NCBI GenBank assembly: GCA_016706405.1 | Contig: JADJJT010000003.1 | Location: forward strand, 1-64,000 | DNA from: Sphingobacteriales bacterium | Lineage (GTDB): Bacteria; Bacteroidota; Bacteroidia; Chitinophagales; UBA2359 | DNA: 64,000 bases | Reading direction: 5' to 3' | Shown: piece after piece, positions 36,221 to 44,980 of the stretch | How the letters are laid out: each line of letters starts with the position of its first letter | How positions within the stretch are numbered: the stretch's first letter is position 1 | Position numbers and translations under genes: made by a program | The notes under the pieces: model-generated | The model's input: the letters and a program-made list of their open reading frames with translations, nothing else | What the model was told of the DNA's origin: nothing | The model's database searches: none

Positions 36221-36235
36221 GTACTGCAAAAGTAC
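36221..36235 (-). promoter_or_regulatory. Promoter box of yajC inside a small palindrome
   Basis: Complement of 36227-36234 reads TACTTTTG (TAnnTTTG). The same bases form the inverted repeat GTACT-gcaaa-AGTAC (36221-36235), so a regulator could bind here. No clear -33 element. Confidence 0.35.
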
Positions 36236-36300
36236 TGTTTTTTTACAAAAGAACAGTATAAACTTAAAACCGAGTTTGTAATTTTACCCTTTTTTTGCAG

Positions 36301-36810
36301 ATGCGTAAATTTGAGGATATACCAGTTTTAGTCGAAACGATATTGCTTTTGGGAAGTAATATGGGTAACCGGATACTGTATTTGAAGCAAGCTAAATTGA
36401 ATTTATCTATCAATGCCGGAATAGTAAAGGCCGAGTCGGCTTATTACAAAACAGCGCCGTGGGGTGGGGTAAAACAGCCCGACTTTCTAAATCAGGCAAT
36501 TGTTTTGGCAACCAATTTACCGCCGCTTGAATTGCTAACCGTTTGCAAAAATATAGAGCAGTTATTAGGCCGGAAGCGCACACAAAAATGGGGGCAGCGC
36601 ATCATTGATATTGATATTTTATTATATGGCGATTTAATCTTTTCGCATCCGGACTTAATGATACCGCACCCAGAATTGCCAAACCGGCGTTTTGCCTTAG
36701 AACCGGTAGCAGAAATTCGACCGAATTTAATGCATCCGCAGTTAAATCAAACAGTTCTAAATTTATTGGAATTATGTCCTGATTCGCTTATGGTAGAACA
36801 ACTTAAATAA
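36301..36810 (+). CDS. folK: HPPK, 2-amino-4-hydroxy-6-hydroxymethyldihydropteridine diphosphokinase
   Basis: Transfers pyrophosphate from ATP to the pterin in folate synthesis. The 169-residue protein from ATG 36301 carries LLLGSNMGNRILYLKQA, YYKTAPWGGVKQPDFLNQAI, LLGRKRTQKWGQRIIDIDILLYGD (the R-W-x-x-R-x-I-D-I-D-I signature with catalytic Asp pair) and IPHPELPNRRFALEPVAEI. Normal length. It stands alone and is divergent from yajC. Confidence 0.95.
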   Translation: MRKFEDIPVLVETILLLGSNMGNRILYLKQAKLNLSINAGIVKAESAYYKTAPWGGVKQPDFLNQAIVLATNLPPLELLTVCKNIEQLLGRKRTQKWGQRIIDIDILLYGDLIFSHPDLMIPHPELPNRRFALEPVAEIRPNLMHPQLNQTVLNLLELCPDSLMVEQLK

Positions 36811-36874
36811 TTGATATACAAGCTATTATTTGAAGATTATTAAAGTTTTTATTAAGCCGCTTCATCCCAAGTTA

Positions 36875-37579
36875 TTACTCGTTTTCGGTAAATTTATAGC
36901 CTACGCCCCGAATTGAGTAAAAATAGATAGGTTCGGCGGGATTTGGTTCAAAATATTTGCGAAAATTTAAAATAAAATTGTCAATTGTGCGGGTAACCGG
37001 ATAAACATCGTACCCCCATACCGTTTGCAAAATTTGGGTTCTCGATATAACTTGATTTTTTCGCTCGATAAATAATTTCAACAGCATTACTTCTTTTTGG
37101 GTTAAGTCAATGGTTCCCATATTGCAGCTGGCCTGGTAGGTTTTAAAATTAATGGTATTACCTCCAAACGAATAAGTATTTAAGATGGCTGTAGCCGCCG
37201 CCCCTTGGTCGGTTGGGCTTGGTGTTGCCAAATTGCCAATCCGCAATAATAACTCTTCGGAGTTGTAGGGTTTGGTTACATAATCTTTTGCACCTAACCG
37301 CAGCCCTTCTATTTTGTCGCGCGTTGAGTCTTTGGCGGTTAAAAACAGTATTTTTTGCTCGGGATTTTCGAGGCGTATTTTTTCGCAAACTTGGTGCCCA
37401 TCTATTTCGGGCATCATAATATCAAGAATCACCAAGTCAAATCGCTGCTCTTCATATAATTTCAAGGCAGCCAATCCGTTTTTAGCTGTTACTACTTCGT
37501 AGCCTTTAGCGCTTAAAGCTTCAAATAAGTGGTTTAACAACTTTTCTTCGTCGTCAACTAATAAAATACGATTACTCAT
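36875..37579 (-). CDS. OmpR/PhoB-family response regulator
   Basis: A 234-residue regulator starting at MSNRILLVDDEEKLL (ATG 37579; an upstream extension is not supported). Receiver: acidic pair VDDEE, phospho-acceptor Asp in LVILDIMMPEIDG (near residue 52), Thr in ILFLTAKDS, Lys in YVTKPYN. The C-terminal winged helix has LTQKEVMLLKLFI, RTQILQTVWGYD, RTIDNFILNFRKYF and SIRGVGYKF. No kinase gene is adjacent, so it is an orphan in this window. It resembles the essential-type Bacteroidota regulators but that cannot be tested here. Confidence 0.92.
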   Translation of the reverse strand: MSNRILLVDDEEKLLNHLFEALSAKGYEVVTAKNGLAALKLYEEQRFDLVILDIMMPEIDGHQVCEKIRLENPEQKILFLTAKDSTRDKIEGLRLGAKDYVTKPYNSEELLLRIGNLATPSPTDQGAAATAILNTYSFGGNTINFKTYQASCNMGTIDLTQKEVMLLKLFIERKNQVISRTQILQTVWGYDVYPVTRTIDNFILNFRKYFEPNPAEPIYFYSIRGVGYKFTENE

Positions 37580-37820
37580 ACAAATTAAAACTTTTTCCTC
37601 AAACAAAATGCAAATTTGGCAAAAATCTGTGTATTTGTATGCGAACTGCAAAATCAATTTCATTTTAATGTCGTAATTAGATGTATTTTAGCTAAATCGC
37701 AAGTTTTTTAGGTGCTGTTAAAATTTTATTGAATACTTTTTGTAATATAATTATATTAGTAAAACGCTTGTATAATATAAATGGTACTGCCATAACTGTC
37801 TATCATCTTTATTATTTTTC

Positions 37821-37828
37821 TACCTTTG
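37821..37828 (+). promoter_or_regulatory. -7 box of the prolyl oligopeptidase gene
   Basis: TACCTTTG, a TAnnTTTG match. A possible TTG start at 37826 lies inside the box and upstream of the expected transcription start, which supports ATG 37871 as the true start. Confidence 0.45.
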
Positions 37829-37870
37829 CCCAGCAATTTAAGCCTTAATATTAACTATCAACCAAGCCAA

Positions 37871-40141
37871 ATGATAAATTTGCGCATCTCAAAAACCTTG
37901 GCTTTAATGAGCTTTGGTTTTTTTATGCTAATTTTTTTTATTGCCTGCAAATCGGGCAAAAAACTTACTGCCACAAAAAACAAGCTAAATACACAAGTGC
38001 AAACCCTGCCGGCTAATACTTCCGGACTGATTATTACAGCGCAAAAAATGAATCCCATTTTAACTTATCCATCCACCAAACGCGACTCGGTTACCGACAA
38101 TTATCACGGCACTTTTGTTGCCGACCCCTATCGCTGGCTTGAAGATGAAAATAGCCCCGAAACCAATGATTGGATTGCGGCTCAAAACAAAAACACCGAC
38201 CAGTATTTCGCACAAGTTCCGTTTTACAAATCCTTGGAAATGCGCTTGGAAAAACTACTCTTTTATCCTTCAAAAGGGGTGCCTTTTATTAAGGGCGATT
38301 ATTTATACCAGTATCGCAACGACGGCGTGCAGCCTTTTTCGATATTATACCGGCAGCCACTAAAATCCGGATTAAATTCAAATGATACCACCAGCGAAGT
38401 TTTTTTAGACCCCAACACTTTTCCGCCAACGGTAGCACTTGGGTTTGTCAATTTTTCGCATCATTTAAAATATGCTGTTTACAGCACTTCAAAAGGAGGG
38501 TCAGATTGGCAAAATTTTAAGATAATAGACGTTGCTACAAAACAACCATTTCCAGAAGAGCTTACCAATATTAAATTTTCGGGGGCAAGCTGGTTGGGCA
38601 ATGGCTTTTTTTATACCCGCTACGATGCCCCAAGTGATGGCAAAGAATTGTCGGCTGCCAACACTTCTCCAAAAATTTACTACCATACGATAGGCACACC
38701 GCAAACCGCCGATAAATTAGTTTACGAAGACGCCAGCACAGCCCAACGCAGTTTTAATATATCGGTAACTGATGACGAACAATTTTTATTGCTTTCGGTT
38801 TGGGAAGGTGCCAGCAATGCGCAGTCAGTCTCTTATTTACCTGTTTCCGGATGGCACAAGGGCGATAAGTTTAAGCCCTTATTGCCAAAAAATGAAAACT
38901 CAAATTGGGTTATTGACCATATTGACGGTAAATTTTTAGTGTTTACCAATAAAAATGCACCCCGAAACCGAATTGTTTGGATTGACCCAAAAAATCCAGA
39001 GGAAAAATATTGGCAAGAAGTTGTAAAAGAGCATCCCGAAGCAGTTTTAGATGGCGCTTCAATGGCCGACGGTAACCGGTTGATATTACAGTATTTACAC
39101 AATATAAGTGCAAAAATTCGGGTTTGTAATTTGAAAGGCGAAATTTTAACCGATATTCCTTTGCCCGCTGCCGGAATTGTTGGAGGTTTAAGTACGCATA
39201 AAAAACATCCGGATATTTATTTTTCATTTGAGTCGTTTGCTATATCTCCCACCATTTTTTATTACAATTTAAATCAAGGCAAACTTACCGAATATTTCAG
39301 ACCTCAAATTGATTTTGAAATAAGTAAATACGAAACTAAACAGGTGTTTTTTTCATCAAAAGATGGCACAAAAATACCTATGTTTATTACCGCACTCAAA
39401 GGAACAGCCCTTGACGGCCAAAACCCTACCTTATTATATGGTTACGGCGGTTTTAATATTGCCCGCACACCCGAATTTAGGGCCGAAATGATTCCGTTTT
39501 TAGAAAATGGCGGTGTTTATGCCGTTGTAAACCTGCGCGGGGGTAGCGAATTTGGCGAAGACTGGCATAAGGCTGGCATGTTAGAGAAAAAACAAAATGT
39601 ATTTGACGATTGTATTGCTGCAGCCGAGTATTTAATGGCACAAAAATACACCAATCCGGAAAAATTGGCGCTTACAGGCCGCTCGAACGGAGGTTTATTA
39701 GTAGGAGCGGTTATTAATCAACGCCACGATTTGTTTAGGGCGGCGCTTCCGGTAGTTGGTGTAATGGATATGCTGCGGTTTCAACGATTTACCATTGGCT
39801 GGGCTTGGGTTAGCGAGTACGGCAGCAGCGAAAATGCCGAACATTTTAATTTTATTTACCCTTACTCGCCCTTGCACAATATTAAACCCAATACCAAATA
39901 CCCCTCTATTTATTGCCTTACCGCCGACCACGATGACCGTGTTGTACCGGCACACTCGTACAAATACATGGCTCAAATGCAGTACGCTAACCCCCAGGCA
40001 CCCGCGCAAAACCGACCCGCCTTGCTGCGCGTTGAGCGAAACGCCGGCCACTCGGCAGGCAAAACACGGCAACAGGTAGTAACTGACTGGCGCGACAGAT
40101 TAGCTTTTATTATGCGCGAATTAGGAATGGATGGCAAATAG
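37871..40141 (+). CDS. Prolyl oligopeptidase family lipoprotein (S9A)
   Basis: A 756-residue serine peptidase cutting after proline in short peptides. The N-terminus is a lipoprotein signal with Cys26 in FFIACKS. Propeller region: PYRWLEDENSPETNDWIAAQN (family hallmark) and blades with FSHHLKYAVYSTSKGGSDW and SVTDDEQFLLLS. The alpha/beta-hydrolase domain has LLYGYGGFN, NLRGGSEFGEDWHKAG, catalytic Ser in LTGRSNGGLLVGA (about residue 605), Asp in LTADHDDRVVPAHS and His in NAGHSAGK. Probably anchored in the periplasm or on the surface. The permease gene starts 27 bp later on the same strand, which would suit peptide degradation and amino-acid uptake. Confidence 0.95.
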   Translation: MINLRISKTLALMSFGFFMLIFFIACKSGKKLTATKNKLNTQVQTLPANTSGLIITAQKMNPILTYPSTKRDSVTDNYHGTFVADPYRWLEDENSPETNDWIAAQNKNTDQYFAQVPFYKSLEMRLEKLLFYPSKGVPFIKGDYLYQYRNDGVQPFSILYRQPLKSGLNSNDTTSEVFLDPNTFPPTVALGFVNFSHHLKYAVYSTSKGGSDWQNFKIIDVATKQPFPEELTNIKFSGASWLGNGFFYTRYDAPSDGKELSAANTSPKIYYHTIGTPQTADKLVYEDASTAQRSFNISVTDDEQFLLLSVWEGASNAQSVSYLPVSGWHKGDKFKPLLPKNENSNWVIDHIDGKFLVFTNKNAPRNRIVWIDPKNPEEKYWQEVVKEHPEAVLDGASMADGNRLILQYLHNISAKIRVCNLKGEILTDIPLPAAGIVGGLSTHKKHPDIYFSFESFAISPTIFYYNLNQGKLTEYFRPQIDFEISKYETKQVFFSSKDGTKIPMFITALKGTALDGQNPTLLYGYGGFNIARTPEFRAEMIPFLENGGVYAVVNLRGGSEFGEDWHKAGMLEKKQNVFDDCIAAAEYLMAQKYTNPEKLALTGRSNGGLLVGAVINQRHDLFRAALPVVGVMDMLRFQRFTIGWAWVSEYGSSENAEHFNFIYPYSPLHNIKPNTKYPSIYCLTADHDDRVVPAHSYKYMAQMQYANPQAPAQNRPALLRVERNAGHSAGKTRQQVVTDWRDRLAFIMRELGMDGK

Positions 40142-40168
40142 TTAGCGTAAAATATTTGTTGATTTTAC

Positions 40169-41500
40169 ATGAAAAATACCTATAAAATTGGCTGGCTTAC
40201 TGCTGCGTCGTTGGTTATATCTAACATGATTGGAACGGGTGTGTTTACCAGTTTAGGCTACCAGCTTTTAACCGTCAACAACAGTTTTAGCATTATTGCA
40301 TTATGGCTGGCGGGCGGCATGTTGGCTTTAACGGGTGCATTTACTTTTGCCGAGTTAGCCACTCATTACAAAAAATCAGGCGGCGAGTATGTTTATATTT
40401 CCAAAGCAATACACCCTTTGTTGGGCTATTTGTCGGCGTGGTCGTCATTAATTATAGGTTTTTCAGCGCCGGTGGCTATAGCGGCTATTGCAATGGAGGC
40501 CTATTTAAAGCCTTTTGCTGCCAATAATAATGATGCAGCCATTTGGTTTAGGGCTTTAAGCGTAGCTTTAATTATTGGTATTTGCGCAGCTCACTCGTTT
40601 ACTGTAAAACAAAGCAGTAAAATACAAAATATTGCAACCGCTTTTAAAATATTCTTTGTTTTAGCCGTTATTGCCTTAGGAATATGGTTGCCCACTCCAA
40701 ATAACAACTCGTTGTTTTGGGGCGGCAACGTATTTAAAGAAGTTTTTTCATCCGGATTTGCCGTTTCGCTTTTATATGTTACCTACGCCTATACCGGATG
40801 GAACGCCGCCACCTATATCGTTGAAGAAATTGAAAATCCACGCCTAAATTTGCCCAAAGCCTTAATTGCCGGAACCCTGTTTGTAACCATTACCTATATT
40901 GCCATTCAATTGGTATTGCTTAAATTAGCACCCCCGCAAACCTTAAAAGGTAACGCCGAGGTAGCCATTATTGCTTTTGAGGCTGCAAAAGGGGCAGGCT
41001 TTGTCAAATGGATAAGTTTGGGCATTGCCGTACAGCTAATAGCCACCATGAGTTCGTGTATATGGGTAGGCTCGCGGGTAACCTATAGCATGTCCAAAGA
41101 TTATACGCTGTGGAAACCTATTAATCGCGCCAATGCACAACAAATTCCGGTAGTAGCCATTTGGTTACACGGATTTATTGCCTTAATTATGCTATTCTCA
41201 GGCAAATTAGAGGAGATAATGTTGTACAGCTCGTTTGTTATGCAATTAATGAGCGTGGTGGCAATTATATCGTTCTTTTTTACCAAACCAATTCCGGATA
41301 GTTTTAAAAGTCCGCTTCGCCCATGGCTTCAAATTTTTTATATCTTGTTAAATATTTGTATTTTGCTTTTTGTACTTATTGACAAGCCCAAACAGAGTTT
41401 AATGGGTTTAAGTATATTGGTATTAGGTGTTGCCAGTTTTTACCTGAGCAAATTTTTAAGCACCCGAAAAAAAAACAGTTTTACAAATGAAAATTTCTAA
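40169..41500 (+). CDS. APC-superfamily amino-acid permease
   Basis: A 443-residue membrane protein with about 12 predicted segments. The first helix holds the broken-helix motif SNMIGTGVFTSLG typical of LeuT-fold APC transporters. GGEYVYISKAIHPLLGYLSAWSS and YTGWNAATYIVEEIENPRLNLPKALIAG are further family hallmarks. ATG 40169 lies 27 bp after the oligopeptidase stop, so the pair may be cotranscribed. The substrate is not identifiable from sequence. Confidence 0.9.
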   Translation: MKNTYKIGWLTAASLVISNMIGTGVFTSLGYQLLTVNNSFSIIALWLAGGMLALTGAFTFAELATHYKKSGGEYVYISKAIHPLLGYLSAWSSLIIGFSAPVAIAAIAMEAYLKPFAANNNDAAIWFRALSVALIIGICAAHSFTVKQSSKIQNIATAFKIFFVLAVIALGIWLPTPNNNSLFWGGNVFKEVFSSGFAVSLLYVTYAYTGWNAATYIVEEIENPRLNLPKALIAGTLFVTITYIAIQLVLLKLAPPQTLKGNAEVAIIAFEAAKGAGFVKWISLGIAVQLIATMSSCIWVGSRVTYSMSKDYTLWKPINRANAQQIPVVAIWLHGFIALIMLFSGKLEEIMLYSSFVMQLMSVVAIISFFFTKPIPDSFKSPLRPWLQIFYILLNICILLFVLIDKPKQSLMGLSILVLGVASFYLSKFLSTRKKNSFTNENF

Positions 41501-41549
41501 TTTTACAAGCTACTTCTAAATTGTTCATACTTACTAAATTTATTAAATA

Positions 41550-43703
41550 ATGTTTATTTTGAATAAAAAAATCACTTTTTTTGCAATTTTACTCTATCTT
41601 ATTGCCTTCAACTTGCCAACTAAGGCACAAACATTTACCGGAAACGGGGCGGTTGTACCGGGCAACGGCAGTATAGTAGAAATTCCGTTGGAAGTAGCGA
41701 ACGTTTTTCCGGATAAGATTACCCCCGCTTATGGCCTTAAAACCATTTGTATAAACGCTACTCATACTTGGATGGCCGATTTTAACATCAAACTTGTAGC
41801 ACCTGATGGTACCGAAACCTTATTGGTCGATAATATTGGCGGCGACCAAGACGGGTTTGTTGAAACTTGTTTTGAAAGTAATGCCGAGTACAGTATTTTT
41901 GAGTCGTGGTACCCTTTTACCGGAACTTTCAGGCCTATTGGTTTTATGGGAAATTTTAACAATGGCCAAAATCCAAACGGTATTTGGAAATTAGTTGCCT
42001 ACGATGTTTACCCCTGGGCTGATGATGGCACTATAACCGATTGGTCTATCAATTTTGCTGAAGATGCCGGCGAACCTTTCGTTTTTTCAGGGACAACTTT
42101 GCCAATAGTACAGTTTTTTACCAACGGGCAAGCAATTCCGGATGAACCTGACGTGAAAATTACCATGACCATTATTGACAAAGGCAATGGCCAACTTAAT
42201 TTTCCCTCTGACCCAGCCAATATTTACAGTGGCTTTGCCAACGTCGAGTTGCGCGGGCAATCTTCATTAGGTTTTCCTAAAAAAAGTTATGGCGTTGAAA
42301 CCTGCAATGCCGAAGGGCAAGACAGTACGGTTGCCATTCTTAATTTTCCGGAAGAAAGCGACTGGGTTTTACATGCATCGTATGCCGATAAAAGTATTAT
42401 GCGCAACGTATTAGCGCATCATTTGTTTAACGAAATGGGGCATTACTCGCCCCGAACCCAATACGTTGAATTGTTTGTTAACGGCACTTACCAAGGATTG
42501 TATGTGCTGATGGAGAAAATTAAACGCGACAAAAAACGGGTTGATATAGCCAAACTAACACCGATTGATACTGCCGGTGCCGATATAACCGGTGGCTATA
42601 TTATTAAAGTAGATAAAGGAGATGATGGCGGGTGGATTAGCAAACACGAATCAATTGTTGATGATACGTATTGCTATTACCAATTTGTTTACCCCAAAAA
42701 GGATGAGCTACAGCCAAAACAAGCCGAGTATATTCAGGCGTTTATAGACAGCATTGAAGAGGGGTTGTTTGCAAAAAATTTTTACAATTTTTCAGGAGTA
42801 AGATATAATGAGTACATAGACATGACCTCGTTTACAGATAATTTTATTATCAACGAAATTACCAAAAATGTTGATGCTTACCGGCTTAGCACTTTTTTTC
42901 ATAAACATAAAATTACAAGCTGTGGGAAATTGTCGGCTGGGCCCTTGTGGGATTTTGACCTTTCATTTAGAAATGCCGATTATTGTGATGGTTGGAACCC
43001 CAATGGCTGGCTTTACGAACAATATTGCGATTATTCCTATTTTGCACCGCCTATGTTTTTTTACAAAATGTTAGATGATACTTTGTTTTTAAATGCGTTG
43101 CGTTGTCGTTGGGAAGACCTGCGAACCAACAAATTACATACAGATACTTTGTTTGCTTTTATAGACCAAACTGCAGCTAATATTGACGAGGCACAGCAGC
43201 GAAATTACCAGCTTTGGCAAACTTGGGGTAAATATGTGTGGCCTAACCCGCAACCGTTAGCTAATAATTATCAAGAGGAGATTGATGCCCTTAAAGCTTG
43301 GCTTGGAAAACGCCTTAAATGGATGGATGAGAATATGCCCGGAACAGCTAAAAATTGTGATTATTATGCCACTTTGGGTTGTTTTGAGGAGGAAATTACC
43401 GGACTGCCTAATACTTTAAATTTTGAAATTGGGCTAAACAAATCTGGTGCGTGTAAAATTTGGCCAAATATACTTGCCAAAGCTAATTTAGAAACAATAA
43501 ATATTGAAACTAAATCACCTATTACAAAAATTTTATTATCTGATTTTTCCGGAAGAATCGTTTTAAGACAAGATTTTTCAACACAAAATCAACCAGTTTC
43601 AAAATATTTACACTTGCCCACTAAGATACAAGCTGGAATTTATTTAGCAAGTGTAATTTTTGTTGATGGTCAGTCTTATCAGCAAAAAATAGTGATAAAC
43701 TAA
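41550..43703 (+). CDS. T9SS-secreted CotH-kinase protein with P/homB domain
   Basis: A 717-residue secreted protein. Signal peptide ends at TKAQ (about 27). Residues about 28-170 form a proprotein-convertase P-like beta domain (GLKTICINATHTWMADFNIKLVAPDGT, GIWKLVAYDVYPWADDGTITDW). About 200-600 is a CotH domain: ANVELRGQSSLGFPKKSYGVE, DWVLHASYADKSIMRNVLAHHLF, YQGLYVLMEKIKRDKKRVDI, GPLWDFDLSF (metal-binding Asp in DFD). The last ~75 residues are a T9SS tail (KILLSDFSGRIVLRQDF, GIYLASVIFVDGQSYQQKIVIN). CotH proteins phosphorylate exported proteins; here the target is unknown. The gene is 22 bp from a decayed IS. Confidence 0.9.
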   Translation: MFILNKKITFFAILLYLIAFNLPTKAQTFTGNGAVVPGNGSIVEIPLEVANVFPDKITPAYGLKTICINATHTWMADFNIKLVAPDGTETLLVDNIGGDQDGFVETCFESNAEYSIFESWYPFTGTFRPIGFMGNFNNGQNPNGIWKLVAYDVYPWADDGTITDWSINFAEDAGEPFVFSGTTLPIVQFFTNGQAIPDEPDVKITMTIIDKGNGQLNFPSDPANIYSGFANVELRGQSSLGFPKKSYGVETCNAEGQDSTVAILNFPEESDWVLHASYADKSIMRNVLAHHLFNEMGHYSPRTQYVELFVNGTYQGLYVLMEKIKRDKKRVDIAKLTPIDTAGADITGGYIIKVDKGDDGGWISKHESIVDDTYCYYQFVYPKKDELQPKQAEYIQAFIDSIEEGLFAKNFYNFSGVRYNEYIDMTSFTDNFIINEITKNVDAYRLSTFFHKHKITSCGKLSAGPLWDFDLSFRNADYCDGWNPNGWLYEQYCDYSYFAPPMFFYKMLDDTLFLNALRCRWEDLRTNKLHTDTLFAFIDQTAANIDEAQQRNYQLWQTWGKYVWPNPQPLANNYQEEIDALKAWLGKRLKWMDENMPGTAKNCDYYATLGCFEEEITGLPNTLNFEIGLNKSGACKIWPNILAKANLETINIETKSPITKILLSDFSGRIVLRQDFSTQNQPVSKYLHLPTKIQAGIYLASVIFVDGQSYQQKIVIN

Positions 43704-43800
43704 TATCTATTTTCACTGAAAGTTTGGCTTAATGGACAAAAATGATGCTAAAATCGTCTGGAAAGCTTAATATTATTAGCTTTGAGGACAATCAAAGGTT

Positions 43801-44712
43801 ATGAATAAAAAAAGTGCTTTTACTGCGGTAGTTCTGTTACCAAGAAAAATGGGTTAGTAAAAGGTAAACAGCGATATAAATGTGCCTGCTGTAATAAACA
43901 ATTTTTAGGTGGGCAACGCATCAATAACGAGCAAATATGGGAAGAATACAAAAGTGGTAAACAGACCTATTTGCAGTTAGCTCACAAGTATAATTGTTCT
44001 GTTAAAACGATTCAAAGGCGGTTAGACAAGATTAAAATAGTGGCTACGGAAAAAACAGGTAGAGTAGTCGTTGTATTAATGGACACCACCTATTGGGAGC
44101 GGGGTTTTGGCGTAATGCTTTTTAAAGATGCCTACACCAAAGAAAACCTTTTGAAATATTATGTGAAGACAGAGACAAATGGGCTGTATATAGAAGGAAT
44201 TAAGGAGTTAAAAAGCGAGGTTTTACTATTTCGGCTATTGTTTGTGACGGAAGAAAAGGCTTAATTGCGTCGTTTAAGGGTATTCCTGTTCAAATGTGCC
44301 AGTTTCATCAAGCAGCAATAATTCGAAGATATTTGACCCGTAAGCCAAAGCTAAAAAGCTGCACAAGAGCTGATGGATGTTGTAGATTTGATGAAGCAAA
44401 CAGACAAAGAAAGCTTTGTCGGACATTAGGGCTATGGCTTGAAAAATGGAAAGTGTTTCTAAACGAGAGAACTGTAAATCCGACTACAAACAAATCGTTT
44501 TATACGCATAAAAGGCTTAGAAGTGCTTATCGTAGTTTGAAGAATAATTTACCTTGGTTGTTTACTTGACACGATAACGGGAACTTCAAATACCTAACAC
44601 AACCAATGCTATTGATGGACATTTCGCAGATTTAAAAAAACAAATTAAGAAACCATAATGGCCTATCAATGAACGGAAAATGAAATTTATAGATGGGTTT
44701 TTAAAGTTATAA
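43801..44712 (+). pseudogene. Degenerate transposase with N-terminal zinc ribbon
   Basis: Pieces of one protein occur in successive frames: a zinc ribbon (CFYCGSSVTKKNGLVKGKQ, then CACCNKQF), a helix-turn-helix (YLQLAHKYNCSVKTIQRRL), the DDE core (VVLMDTTYWERGFGVMLFKD, IVCDGRKGLIASF, VQMCQFHQAAIIRRYLTRKPKL), NPTTNKSFYTHKRLRSAYRSL and a C-terminal DGHFADLK ... MKFIDGFLKL. Breaks occur at the initial A7 run (43807-43813), near 44212, near 44355, near 44428 and around 44565. The layout matches Bacteroidota transposases labelled 'IS256 family, variant Zn-binding type'. I recognise the pattern but could not align it. Confidence 0.75.
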
Positions 44713-44726
44713 GGGCTTTCTGAAAA

Positions 44727-44762
44727 TATCAAAGGCTTACAATATACAGTAAGCCTTTGATA
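44727..44762. other. Perfect 14-bp hairpin at the end of the IS transposase
   Basis: TATCAAAGGCTTAC / GTAAGCCTTTGATA with an 8-nt loop, 14 bp after the last transposase codon. It has no T run, so it may be a poor terminator or an IS-specific structure. Confidence 0.7.
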
Positions 44763-44980
44763 AGACACTTCGTCAAGCATCTGTTTTATCCCTGACAAGT
44801 TGCTCCCCAGCAGAGCTTGTTTCCGTTTTTACAGACATGCAAAGAAATAAAATATTCAAGAATAATGTAAAAAAAGTGAATAAAAAAACAGCATTAAAAT
44901 GTCCACTTGAACCAAGCGTCTAAAAAATAGCATTAAAAATGTCCATTACTCCGAAAGTTTAGTTTTTTTTAAGTTTAAAA

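Larger units (their letters stand above)
43726..44952 (+). mobile_element. Decayed IS256-like element (Zn-binding variant transposase)
   Basis: A 1227-bp element flanked by an 8-bp direct repeat GAAAGTTT (43718-43725 and 44953-44960), as expected for IS256-type insertion. Its ends share GG...AATGGACA and, inward, T-ATGCTA (left GGCTTAATGGACA; complement of right end GGAGTAATGGACA). A second partial end copy (CAGCATTAAAATGTCCACTT) lies near 44890. The transposase inside is broken in several places, so the element cannot move by itself. It sits between the CotH and beta-helix genes. Confidence 0.72.

Noticed and set aside
36875..37579. KdpE response regulator for the kdp operon
   Set aside because: It is 20 kb from kdp and on its own; the pattern fits any OmpR/PhoB regulator, so no specific link can be made.
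44294..44569. Stand-alone 91-codon gene
   Set aside because: Its second half reads as part of the decayed IS256-like transposase in one of its frames.
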